64,000 bases of DNA, from assembly GCF_035046485.1 (NCBI RefSeq), contig NC_085138.1:20899440-20963439 (forward strand). The letters run 5' to 3'. Below are positions 1 to 10,203 of the stretch, in pieces. The position numbers were made by a program, and so were the translations under genes. Below the pieces are notes generated by a model. That model had not been told where the DNA came from. It was given only the letters and a program-made list of their open reading frames with translations, and did no database searches. The DNA is from Aedes albopictus. Taxonomy: Eukaryota; Arthropoda; Insecta; Diptera; Culicidae. Each line of letters begins with the position of its first letter. The stretch's first letter is position 1.

Positions 1-2801
1 CTCCGCGCCTCGTGAATCTTCCGGTGGAAGGACAACGCAATCAACCGGGCAAAGTCCTTGCCGCAGACGTCACAAACGAACCGTTTCTCTCCGGTGTGCA
101 GCGTCATGTGCACCTCCAGATCGCGCCGGGTCACGTGACCCCGGTTGCACACCTCGCACACGAACGGCCGATCGTTACGGTGGATCCGCTGGTGGACCTG
201 TGAAAGGGGCAAAGCAGAGATGTTACATCCAAGGTATCCAGCAGATAAGATCTGCATTGAGAACTGTAGCTGTTTTGATTGTTCAAAGGATGATCACACA
301 TTATGGTATAATCTGGGATGTTCTAGGTCGTCCAAACTGCTCTGAAGCTCAGAACTTGAAGTCTACAGTTGTAATAGTAGATAGGTTTGCTATACCAAGT
401 TACAATATGTGTAGTGCACTCTACTGCGAATCTTCTGAAATTGAACTGGTATGCTGGTTACACTTCAAGATACTTTTGAGAACTTCTACGTTATTCAAAA
501 TGTTTAGAATTGAAGTCTACAGTTGCAACCTAGCCGTCTTAGGCATAGAAACTTGCTCTGCTTGTGAAATCTTAGAAACCTAATTGGGATATTCTAGGTC
601 ATCAAAACTGTCTGGCAGTTCAGATCAAGTTCTGTGTCATTCGTCAAACATTTGCATAACATCTCCTGACCCTAAGCGATATTCTGATCAAGAACGACAA
701 CGTACCTTCAAATAACTGCCGCTGGTGAACGTCTTATCGCACTCCGGACAAGGAAACCGAACTCCCGTGTGCGCCACGAGTTTGTGCTGCTGCAGCAGAT
801 ACTGGTTGGTGAACTGCTTGCCGCATTGGCCGCACTCGAACGGCTTCAGGCCCAGGTGCCGATTCCGGTGATCGAGCAGTTTGGCCTTGGTCTTGAAGGT
901 GGCCTGCTTGCAAATGGTACACCGGAACGTTTTCTCGTCGGAGTGCGTCCTCAGGTGACTGGTCAGGTTGCTCTGCTTCAGGAAGCCTTTGCCGCAGATG
1001 TTACAGGAGAGCGCGAAGTTTCCCGTATGGTTGGCCATGTGCTCGTCCAGGCCTTTCTTCGATTTGAATGCCTTGGGGCAACCTTCGAATTGGCAGGCGA
1101 ACGGAGTCACGTTCAGGTGCGTATTGCGATGGATCTTTAGCTTTGTGCGGGTTGTGCAAACTTTCCCGCAAATATCACAGGTCCGATCGTTGGGGGCTTG
1201 CGGCAAGGGAGGTGGTTCTTCAACTGGGATTGGGATTGGTTCAACTGGTTCTATTGGTTCAGCCTTGACAGGTGGCTCATCTGACGCCAATGGAAGGGGA
1301 ACAATTTCGTCCGAGGGTTCATACTTCAGTGGCGGTTCTTCGGCTATTTGCTGAATTTGAATCTCTGAAATAGACTATGAGACCCACAAAAACCAAAAGT
1401 TATTTTCGATGTTGACGTCCGTGATAGGGAATCACTCTACACTCAAACAAATGACTGTATGAAATTCATAATACTTACAGCATCTCTATTGTCATCCACC
1501 GTTTCGATCCCTACGAAGTCGTCATAGTCCAGATCGTCGTCCGGGACATTTTCGGCGATCGCATACCCCACGGATGCGTTCTGCTGGGCAATGGATTCCA
1601 CTATCGCTTCCAGATTGTTGAAGCACGTTTCCTCACTGGGCATTACCCCGTCCGGAACGGACGGCTCCACCATGGGAATGTACTCTTCCTCGTCCTGTTG
1701 TTGATTTTGCTGTATCGAAATCTCCAGTTCCTGTTTCAGCTGAAATGGTACGAATCAGATGAGTTGTTCATCCAAATGTGAAAACCTCACCTTCAGAGCC
1801 TCCACATTGGCGGAAAAGGAAATGTCCTCCTTCTCCAGACTTTGGATGATGTACTCGTATTCTTTGTTGGTGTTCCCATCCAACATGAAATCGTGCCCCT
1901 GGAAGCTGATCTCTGGCAGAATCTGTTGATGTTGTTGGTGCACGTCATGAACGGCGTGCTGTTGCCGTTGCTCTTCCTGCTGGCGCTCAATGGCCGCTTC
2001 CGCCTGGCAGAACATGAGCATTTCTGAAATACACAGGATACGGTGATGACAGGATCGTTGCTTGTCCGCTGTGACACCTTATTGAACTGCGCAACATTGG
2101 ATCGCCCTATCGAACCAATAGCTCTTGAAGTCATTGGCGAACACAGTAGGCCTGCAATTTTTCAGCTGTCATATTCGGCAGTGACCAAGTTCGTCTAAAA
2201 ACCTATCTAAAACGATTCGTGAATTGTCTCGATTTATTTTCAAAGCTGCATAATTAACAAGGTAATTGAGTTTATTGTTCAAAAATACTGTAAATCTGGA
2301 GCTGAAACATGTAAAATGCAGGAACCTATTATCAGCCAAATCAATCAAGATGCCGGAGTTGAAATCTGAATAATTTTGCTGATCACCGGTACATCGAAAG
2401 ATCTTTCAAATATCTGCCCTATTAACTATTGATGGTAATATAGAGGACTAGCATGGTTGCAACTTTCATCGAAGAATCAGGACACGGATTCCGGATGAAT
2501 CTCCGCACTACCTACCGCTGAAAAACGCCTGACACTTGCGGCAATTCTCGCGAAACTCGTGGAAGTAGTCCAGCTTGTAGATGCAGTCGCTGCAAACCAA
2601 CTTCGAGAAAACCTCCGGCTCGTTGTCGGTGATTTCCAGCGCGATGCAGTCCAGAATCTTGCGGGCCAGCTCGCGCACCATCCCGTCTGGCGAGTTGACG
2701 TACAGCCCGTACGATTGTTCGCATTTTTTCAAGCACAACCGGCACGGATCGCCACTCGGGAGCAGCTGGAGCGAGTCCATCGGGTGGTGGGGCGTTTCCA
2801 T
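1..2801 (-). CDS. ZAD-domain C2H2 zinc-finger transcription factor (partial, 5 exons)
   Basis: Five coding exons can be joined in phase on the minus strand: 2801-2516, about 2027-1791, 1739-1479, 1350-706 and 197-1, with GT donors and AG acceptors. The first exon starts at an ATG at 2801 and carries a ZAD (zinc-finger-associated) domain with the cysteine pairs CRLC and CSDC, which in insects mediates dimerisation. The next two exons are Gln/Glu-rich linkers. The fourth and fifth encode eight C2H2 fingers. The sixth is split by the 198-705 intron and is restored as ...SGSYLK|VHQRIH. The 3' end lies beyond the left edge. The role is inferred to be sequence-specific nuclear DNA binding; the family is large and I cannot name an orthologue. 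The open frame continues upstream of 2801 to 3155, but that stretch does not look like protein, so the ATG just ahead of the ZAD is preferred. Confidence 0.88.
198..660. repeat. Degenerate direct repeats within the last visible ZAD-gene intron
   Basis: The intron (198-705) holds diverged direct repeats. The motif TTCTAGGTC...CAAACTG occurs at about 321-339 and 592-610, and AAGTCTACAGTTG occurs near 359 and 511. No coding sequence is visible here. Confidence 0.5.
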
Positions 2802-3297
2802 CGGGAGTCGGGTGCGGTTCTGGACACGGATTTGAGGATTGAAATTCGAACTTTGTGTTGCGGTCGACAAGAATCGAGACAGATTTCCTATTTCGACAGA
2901 TTGATTTAATAACAGCTGATTTTTGTTTTGATCATTGATCATTGATTCTGCATGTAGCGGAAATGTGTAAACAAAGATTGATGGTTGATGATTTCGACTA
3001 AAGGGACTAATGAGAGAGACGAAACATTTTCTAATTGGAATTGGGTTCTTTAGAGGAATCAGGATTATTTCATAATCGGATTCTTCGCCCGAAAAATTAG
3101 TCGAAATCCAAAATTTCATAATTTTTGGAGACTGGGAACTATTTTTAAAATTCATTTAAAGTTTGCATGGGGATTTTTTTTTGTTCGGGTCGAACTGTCA
3201 CTTTATCGATTGAACTGTCATTCTATAAGGCAATCCAAAAGACAGATGCGATCAGCTGATTTTTTTTTGTTTACCATATATTTTTGACATCCGATGA
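2802..3297. other. 5' flank of the ZAD gene
   Basis: This AT-rich stretch is upstream of the minus-strand ZAD gene start. It should contain the 5' UTR and promoter, but I can identify no clear core element. The motif AACTGTCA recurs near 3190 and 3213. Confidence 0.3.
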
Positions 3298-3728
3298 GGC
3301 GCTGTCCATAAACTACGTAGACTTTTTTTGGGCCATCTCAGACCTAGGGGCAGGACAGATCTAACGAGAGCAAATCTGTGTTCGAGGTGTTGCTCAGAAT
3401 TCCTCACAGTTCCTCAGAATTTCTCCCATTTATGCCAAAGTGTGATCTGGCACCAATGTCAAACTGCAAAGTGTTGCGTGTGCTGAATGAAAATTGCAGT
3501 TTTGGGGATGTCTTTCAACAAATTTCGTCGATCATCGACAGAAAGAGTTACTCAGAAATTCTCAGAGTTGCTCTCGTTTGCACAGTATCTTGCCCCTAGT
3601 CTCAGACCCCCCCTCCCCCCTCGTAGACTTTTGTCCATACAAAATTTTTGAAATTTGTATGGAGCGTAGACTTTGGCCAGACTCCCCCCTCCCCCCCCTA
3701 TGAGTCTACGTAGTTTATGGACAGGCCC
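3298..3728. mobile_element. MITE with CTGTCCATAAACTACGTAGAC inverted ends (host of a nested MITE)
   Basis: The ends are inverted copies of TGTCCATAAACTACGTAGAC (left about 3303-3322, right about 3702-3723). The interior is pyrimidine-rich, with CCCCCTCCCCC runs. It has no coding capacity. A separate MITE at 3344-3599 is inserted in it. A diverged, partial relative lies at 54980-55085. Confidence 0.75.
3344..3599. mobile_element. Nested MITE with an 8-bp target duplication (hAT-like)
   Basis: This 256-bp insertion sits inside the 3298-3728 MITE. It is flanked by the direct repeat TCTCAGAC at 3336-3343 and 3600-3607. Its ends are inverted copies of CTAGGGGCARGA, and a subterminal AACGAGAGCAA is shared by both sides. 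An 8-bp duplication is typical of hAT and P-type transposases. It has no ORF, so it would be non-autonomous. Confidence 0.8.
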
Positions 3729-3729
3729 T

Positions 3730-4038
3730 GATCAGGGTGACAGTTGAACACAAAGGAATTTGTTAAGCACCAACGACACTTGACGAAACTTTGTTAAGTT
3801 GTACTCACACTGTGTTTACACTTTTGGCTGTCACCCCCATCGCAAAAAGTCGTCATGGATTGCCTTATCCACGAAAATTAAAACTGTTTTGTTATTTTAA
3901 CCATCAAAACAAAGGAATTGGAATCCAATCACGTTATACTCAGAAAAATGAGCTCTTTCGATTAGGCTATAGAAAATAGCACTATTTTATTCACTAAACA
4001 ACCCAATTCTTCACATGACGGAGAGGCATGACTTGCCC
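3730..4038. other. Unassigned AT-rich spacer
   Basis: No gene or clear repeat structure is visible between the two neighbouring MITEs. The sequence ACTCAGAAAAATGAGCTCTTTCGATT near 3940 resembles the interior of the next MITE and may be an older relic. Confidence 0.3.
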
Positions 4039-4040
4039 TA

Positions 4041-4403
4041 CACCGTGAAAAATTTCTACTCAGTGACTGAGTTGGTCTGACTCAGAAATCGAAAAATCCT
4101 TTGTTTTCTTACTCAGTTTCAGTTAAAAGTGGGACAACCACGTATGTGGCAACCCTAATCCCACCTAATGCATCTGACAGGAGCCAACATCTATCGTGTA
4201 TCCACAATGAAATCCTTTGTGGATACACAAATGTTTACATACAAGATGTTGGATTCTTAAACATGGCGGCCTCGCACCCTGGTGGGGACAACCCATTGTC
4301 AATTGGTTGTTCCACTTTTACCCGAAACTGAGTATGAAAACAAGGGATTTTTCGATTTCTGAGAAAGATCAGCTCAGTCACTGATTAGAAATTTTTCCCG
4401 GTG
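4041..4403. mobile_element. Fold-back MITE with ~105-bp inverted ends and TA duplication
   Basis: The ends are inverted copies beginning CACCG(T/G)GAAAAATTTCTA, and they stay alignable for about 105 bases on each side. TA dinucleotides flank the element at 4039-4040 and 4404-4405, as expected for Tc1/mariner-type targets. The centre has no coding capacity. Confidence 0.8.
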
Positions 4404-4457
4404 TAAACTGTAACAGCAAGAGATTATGCAAAATATTATTTATCATACACTCCCGAT

Positions 4458-5099
4458 CAAAAGTTTGGGGTCACCCCCTCAAAAGCATGTCATATTTTTA
4501 GGCCCATATCTTCGCCAATTTGCGTCCGATTTCAAAACCCTAGGGGTCATTCAAAAGATAATAAGTCAAAGAAACTTTGAACATGATTTAAAAGAATCTT
4601 TTTCAAAAAATTTTGTATGTAAACTTAACCCAAAGTTGCCAAATTTTCTAAAAACTGAATATAAACTTACGGCAGTGTCGCTGGAAATTGGGTCGACCAA
4701 ATTTTAAAATGAGAGCGGTAATATAACCCATTTTCTATTAGCTTTCAATCGCTTTTTACAGAACTTAACTAAAAAAACTAGAAAAAAAGTTATTTAGTAA
4801 ATTAATCTTTGATGTCATCGACCAAAAGTTTGGGGTCACCCCTCAAAATGAATCATAGCGAAAGTGGCGATTCCCTAACCTCAAATCTACCTGTTCAACG
4901 AATGCAAATTCTTGATTTCTCACAATAAATTGGCTTGTAATTTGTAGAAAATTCCGATAATAGCCGTTTCCACCCATTTTCAATTTGATTCTGATCCTGA
5001 ATTCTCCGCAAATGCAATTTTTAGGGTCGTTGAACAGGTAAAAAGTGAGGTTACGAGACGCCACTGAATATGATGTATCAGCCAAAAGTTTGGGGTCAC
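4458..5099 (+). repeat. Interspersed motif AAAAGTTTGGGGTCAC (three copies)
   Basis: The 16-bp motif occurs at about 4459-4474, 4824-4839 and 5084-5099 in the same orientation, with AT-rich spacers of about 350 and 245 bases. It is probably part of one repeat family, but the element boundaries are not visible to me. Confidence 0.55.
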
Positions 5100-5539
5100 T
5101 TTGTGAGGCAAGCAGAGATGGAAAATGATGAAGATTGTAGCTGAGCAGACACAAACCAAAATAAACATACTCGTGAACAACAGGGGCCCGAGAATACTCG
5201 CACTTCTTTATTCGTGAGTAAACGAAGCTGGCAAGCACTCGCATGTGATTCGCGAAGCTTCGTGAGTTTTTTGCATTTTGACGAAAAACGCATTTTAACG
5301 ACTGGCAGTGCTGCTTTTCAGGAACAATCAAGCATAAATCATTAGTTTATGTTGGATAATCACTCGATTTGCCATTATAACCACAATAAAATGCACTTCC
5401 CGCACCTCTTAATCACGAAGCAGGCGGGTGCGAATAAACTCACAAACAGTTTACTCTCGGAATCGTGAGTAAGCCTTGTGTTAGCTTTACACTCGCGAAT
5501 TGCTTCATGATGAGAGTAATTCCATCACTGGAGGCAAGT

Positions 5540-5650
5540 ACAATGACACACTATACCCAGGGAGTCGAGAAAGTTTCCCCACCGGAACAGGAATCGAACC
5601 CGCAGTCTCCGGATTGGCGATCCACTAGGCTAATTGGAAACTCCAGAAGC
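5540..5650 (-). mobile_element. tRNA-derived SINE-like sequence
   Basis: On the minus strand an A-box-like TAGCCTAGTGG (5622-5632) is followed by a B box GGTTCGATTCC (5590-5600) at tRNA-like spacing, so an RNA polymerase III promoter is present. The flanks do not fold into a clean tRNA acceptor stem, so a SINE is more likely than a functional tRNA. Confidence 0.55.
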
Positions 5651-5659
5651 GTATCTAGC

Positions 5660-6850
5660 TGATTTTTTTTTCAAGTTTTCCTACGAGAATTCCATCAGAA
5701 ACATGTCAGAATTCCTCCGGAATCACTTCCACGGATTTTTTAGGAGATCTTCCACAAACCCTTTAAGGAATTTTATTCGAGGATTTATTCAGGATTTTTT
5801 AAAAGAATAACTTAATAAACTTTTCTAGGATCTCCGCCCGAGTTTTTTTCAGAGGAATTTCTCTAGAAAGTTTTTCAAATCTGCGTGCTGGAATTTCTTT
5901 AAAAATTTCCTGAAAATTTCCCAGGTTTTTTTAGTTATTCTTCTAGAGATTCATTCGAAAGTACTTCCTGAGGTTTATACAGATTTTTTTTTACTGCAGA
6001 ATTCTTCAGAGATTCCGTTAGAGATTCTTTCAAAAATATCTTCAGAAACTTCTTCATAGTTTAAGCAGTATCTTCAGGAATTTAAGTGCGCGATTTCTTC
6101 AACAGTTCTTTCATCGAGTTTTGCAGAAATTCATAGAAAAATTTTTTTGAAAAAATCCTACAGATTCTTTTAAGCGTTCCTCCATGAATTCTGGAATTCC
6201 TGCAGAAATTCCTACACGAAAGAAATCGCTCCTTTGGCTACGTTAGAAATATCTTTTGGGATTTCTTCAAAGAGTCATGTAGGAATTGTTTCAGATATTG
6301 CCAACAATTCAAAAATGCCTGGAAGAATCCTTGAAAGAATCCGTGAAGGAAATTCTAAAGAAATCTCTAGATAAATGTCTGAAGAAATCATTTCTTCAAA
6401 AAAAAAACTCCTTGCTATAGCAAGTTATAACTTTGGAGATTCCTACAAGAAATTCTTGTTAATTTTCTGAAGCGATTCCTGGACAAATATTCCTGGAAAA
6501 GTACCTGGAGAAACTCCTTAAGAAACATCCCAAATTCCTAGAAAAAAAAATCATAAGAATCTTCTTGAGGAACTTTGAAAGTAATTTCAAGAAAAAAAAT
6601 GCATAAGATATTTCTGCAGAAATCCTTAGAGAAATTTCTGAAAAAATCTCTAAAAAATGTCTGTCAAAATTCCTGCAGAAATTTCTGCCAAAGATAATGG
6701 TTCTATTCTTGAATAAAACTTTTAGAAAAGTTTCTGAGGCATCCCTGAAAAAAAATACTGTAAAAATCTTTGGAAGAACTCCTTGAGATATCTCTGGAGG
6801 AATTGAAAGAAAAACAATCTAGAGAACTCCTGAATGAGTTTCTTCAGCCA
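5660..6850. repeat. Degenerate GAATTCCT/GAAATTTC-rich repeat tract
   Basis: About 1.2 kb consists of short diverged units rich in TTCTTCAGAAATT, GGAATTCCT and AGAAATTCCTG-like words. The predominant orientation changes near 6290. There is no gene. Tracts of this type are common in mosquito DNA and look like an old, strongly diverged tandem repeat. Confidence 0.6.
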
Positions 6851-7204
6851 GCCCAAACCGTCCCATCAGTTGTCGGGACTTTGTCCCTCCAATGGTTAAC
6901 GCGTCAGCCGTTATCTCTTCCGATGGACGGTACTCAAGATTCACTTGTCCTCGTTCACATTTATCCTTTGTCTTTCAGAAGAAATTGCTCAGCTGCTATC
7001 TTTTGATGCATGGGAAATTCCTTGCCTGAATCGCCCAAAAAACTGGTTTTCTTCAATTGCAGTACGCGGATGCAAAGATATGACAATTCCAATGGCAGTC
7101 TCTATAGAAAGTTTCTACCAGGAATCGATCAAGAAATTTCTTGAGTGTTTCCTTTCGAACACGAAACTGGGCTCAAACGTTTATTGAGTAGAGTTAATAA
7201 ACTA
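6851..7204. other. Unassigned stretch
   Basis: There is no convincing gene. Short open frames at 6770-7187 show no recognisable domain and have no supporting start context or splice sites. Confidence 0.3.
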
Positions 7205-7206
7205 TA

Positions 7207-7574
7207 CACGGAGAAACTGAAAAACTCAAAATTAGGTACTTTTAAACTCAATTTTGAGTTCTTTTTCATCTCCCTTTTCATGCGCTCTTTCTATTGTTGT
7301 CAGAGAGTGAAGAGAGAAACAACCCAACTTTTGCAGTTCCGTGCGTCAAGCCAACACTGAGTTTCTAGCACAGTACTCAAATTTGAGTGAATACAACCTA
7401 GTCAAAATTTCGGTTGGGTGGAAAAAACTTAAAATTAGGTATTTTTTTCACATGGAAGCAAGCGGGAACAACCCAACAAAAACATCGATTCCATCAACTC
7501 AAAATTGGCTTGACGCACGCAACCCCGAAGTTGGGTGGAAAAAACTCACTTTTGGGTAGTTTCGTCTCTCCGTG
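7207..7574. mobile_element. TA-flanked MITE with CACGGAGARAC ends
   Basis: The ends are inverted copies of CACGGAGARAC. TA flanks lie at 7205-7206 and 7575-7576. The interior repeats AACTCAAAATTRG-like words in both orientations. It is non-coding and non-autonomous. Confidence 0.75.
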
Positions 7575-7698
7575 TAGAGAACGAATGTCGCTGCTGTTCC
7601 CTTTGTTCTCGTTCGGAAACATGCCGGGTATCTATCTGTCAAACTGCATACTTTTTCGCTTTGACACTTACAGGGGATACTCAAAATAACTGGGACAG

Positions 7699-8564
7699 GT
7701 AAAATTTTCACTTTTCAAAAAATGTTCAACTCGCTGTAACTTTTCGAAAAGTGCATCATATATTCTCAAATTTTTACTGTAAGTTCAGCAACTAGTTGTG
7801 TATCAGTAGTCCAATTTTGGAAAAGATCGGACCATTGTCCACGGAGTTATAAAGATTCTAGAAAAAGGTAACATTATCCGATAGCCAACTTTGAGCTGTT
7901 ATATCTCCGGATTCAATGAACCGAATGCAATGAAATTTTGACCAATCATGACTTGTATAATGAGCTATGAAAAACCTTCGACTTAACTTAAAATTCTTAA
8001 CACGGAAGAAAATTGTAACGATTAGATTATTTTTCTAATAAAACACCAAATTATTCAAAACTTCAACATTGTTTAAAAATCCAAGATGCAAATTATAGTT
8101 CAATTAATTTCCCTCTAAATGACTTACATATAAATGTGTTTTGAAGGAAAGTTACAACATAGCCACTAATAAATTGAGAAAGTAATGGGATGCATATTAG
8201 AAATTGATGAATTTACTAAAAAATCGTGAAATAAATGAAATAGTAATAACTTTTTCGCTTGTTAAAAATTTCAAGTTAAGTTAAACGTTTTTAAGAGTTC
8301 ATCATATAAGTCATGAATGGTCAAAATTTCATTGCAATCAGTTCATTGAATCCGGAGATATAACAGCTCAAACTTGACTATCGAATAATTATATCCTTTA
8401 CAAGAATCTTTATATCTTCGTGAAGAATAGCCCGATCTTTTCCAAATTTGGACCACTGATACACAACTAGTTGATGAACTTACAGTAAAAATTTGAGAAT
8501 ATTTGATGGCCTTTTCAAAAAGTTACAGCGAGTTGAACATTTTTCGAAGAGTGAAAATTTTACC
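7699..8564. mobile_element. ~865-bp fold-back element with arms near 300 bp
   Basis: The sequence starting GGTAAAATTTTCAC at 7698 is mirrored by the inverted sequence ending GTGAAAATTTTACC at 8564. Matching continues inward through AACTAGTTGTGTATCAG, the GAAAAGATCGG block and a TAACAGCTC block. The centre is AT-rich and non-coding. Target duplications are not clear. Confidence 0.8.
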
Positions 8565-8574
8565 TCCCTATCTC

Positions 8575-9340
8575 CGCCAGCAAGAGATGTTGCGGTGGTT
8601 ACGCCAGCGACATTCGTCCTCTATAGTTTATTAACCCTATTGTTTATTGTGAACTCAACTCGAGAAAGAATAAAATCGACGCGGTTGAATTAAGTGTGCG
8701 GTGGACGCGTCGTGGGTCGAGTCGGTTCCGATTTTTTTCGCTTCCCGTCGGCGCTAGTTCTCAATACACTTTAAGTTGATAATAAATATTTTCTTTCATT
8801 TTTTTGCATTTACACAAAAGAGTGAAAAGTGTTAGTTCGGGCTCGCCGGTCGAGAAAAAAAAAAATCCGGGCGCCGACAAGTGAGTCGCGTTCAGTGTAT
8901 ATTCCTGTGTGGAATAGACTAAAGGTTTCTGCTCCCTAGTGGAGTGGAGACGCGCGATAGAATTTTCTTTTTGGTTAGTTTTTGCGTCGAAAAGTGGTCG
9001 TTAACGGCGGTTTGTGTATACTGATCCATTGTCAAATCTTATCACCAACCATAGGTGACTCCCGGACTGACAATGTACCTTACCCTACTAACAAAAAATT
9101 CCTTCCTGAGACAAACGTGGAGATGCAGCGATTCGCGGTCTTTATAACTACGTTTGTCTTCCTAACATTCCCTCCCATCCTCGATGACCGTAAGGACGTG
9201 GCCGGCGCCGTTATTGACCTTATTAAAGTTGAGAGCTCTCGAACTGTGTACATTGAGAATAGTAAGCTAGTCCCAAGCCCTATTCATTGGTTCCCTGTGC
9301 AATTTCGATTGCTCTGGTCAATCACGGAGTAGCAACTACG
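8575..9340 (+). mobile_element. Probable internally deleted retroelement: GC-richer leader joined to a 3'-UTR-like segment
   Basis: This block is GC-richer than its surroundings. It begins near GCCAGCGACATTCGTCC, and the same words recur at about 27437 in CACCAGCGACATTCGTCC...TAGTTTATTAACC. The second half (about 9020-9340) reads like the 3' part of a non-LTR element, which is an impression and not a verified match. The longest frame, 8982-9332, has no recognisable domain. Assignment as a mobile element is inference. Confidence 0.35.
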
Positions 9341-9880
9341 AATAGATCGACATTCCAAGCTGAAAATATCACAGATGGCTCTTTTTTGTGTGGTAGTAAA
9401 ATCAAATCAAAGAAACTGTTCCGGAACATGAAGTAAACACAAAACGTTGCATTTTCAAACCATTCTTGATTTCAATTTACTAAATTTTCACAAAACCATC
9501 CCATTTTCTAACAATCAACGTTTTTCGCGATTTTTCCATACGATTTGACAGTTCTTGACTACCATGCTTCCGTGAGCTTGAGGTGAAAATTTGAGAAAGT
9601 TGATAACCGAGAGTAGCACATACGAATACAAGTGATGGTGTCGCCACCGGGCTGTCAGCGCTAGAAACTAGATGCTATAAAAGTTCTTGTATGCATTTTT
9701 TACTGCTGGCGCCAACTGGAAGCATTCAATGGAAAAGTAAACAGCTTTTGCCCTATTGTGCGGTCATCTATGCTCATGCTCATGCTCTATTGTTTATTAT
9801 GAACTCAAGTCTTTTCCACCGGTGATATCCGTCGTTCGAGAGCCTACTCTCAATAACTTTTGATTCCAAAGGCCTGAAGT
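9341..9880. other. Intergenic spacer
   Basis: There is no gene. A phrase near 9790 (CTATTGTTTATTATGAACTCAA) resembles one near 8638, suggesting a shared repeat fragment. Confidence 0.3.
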
Positions 9881-9881
9881 A

Positions 9882-10010
9882 CACAGGGTTAAATATTTGA
9901 CAAGAAAAGAACTCAAAAAACAACATCAGTTTGATACTAATGAAAATTCGATCCAGTCAAACAGGATGTTTGAGCATTGGTTTCTTTTTGAACAAATATT
10001 TGACCCTGTG
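9882..10010. mobile_element. Short TA-flanked MITE (129 bp)
   Basis: The inverted ends are CACAGGGTYAAATATTTG. TA lies on both sides, at 9880-9881 and 10011-10012. The interior is AT-rich and non-coding. Confidence 0.7.
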
Positions 10011-10203
10011 TACTAACAGCTAAAGGATGACTTGTAGTGCGTGGATGGTCATCGAAAGAAGTGAAGGTTTTTAGATGTAAATATGTATGCAATTCAGATT
10101 GATCAGTTCAAAATTTACATTATGTATATATGGGTTTTCGATCTTATAATCAAGGACGCCATGTTCAGTTTCTCGTGACTAGCTCAAAACCCATCCCAAG
10201 TCG

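Noticed and set aside
2802..3155. N-terminal extension of the ZAD protein up to 3155
   Set aside because: The translation is low in complexity typical of UTR, and ZAD proteins usually start shortly before the first Cys pair.
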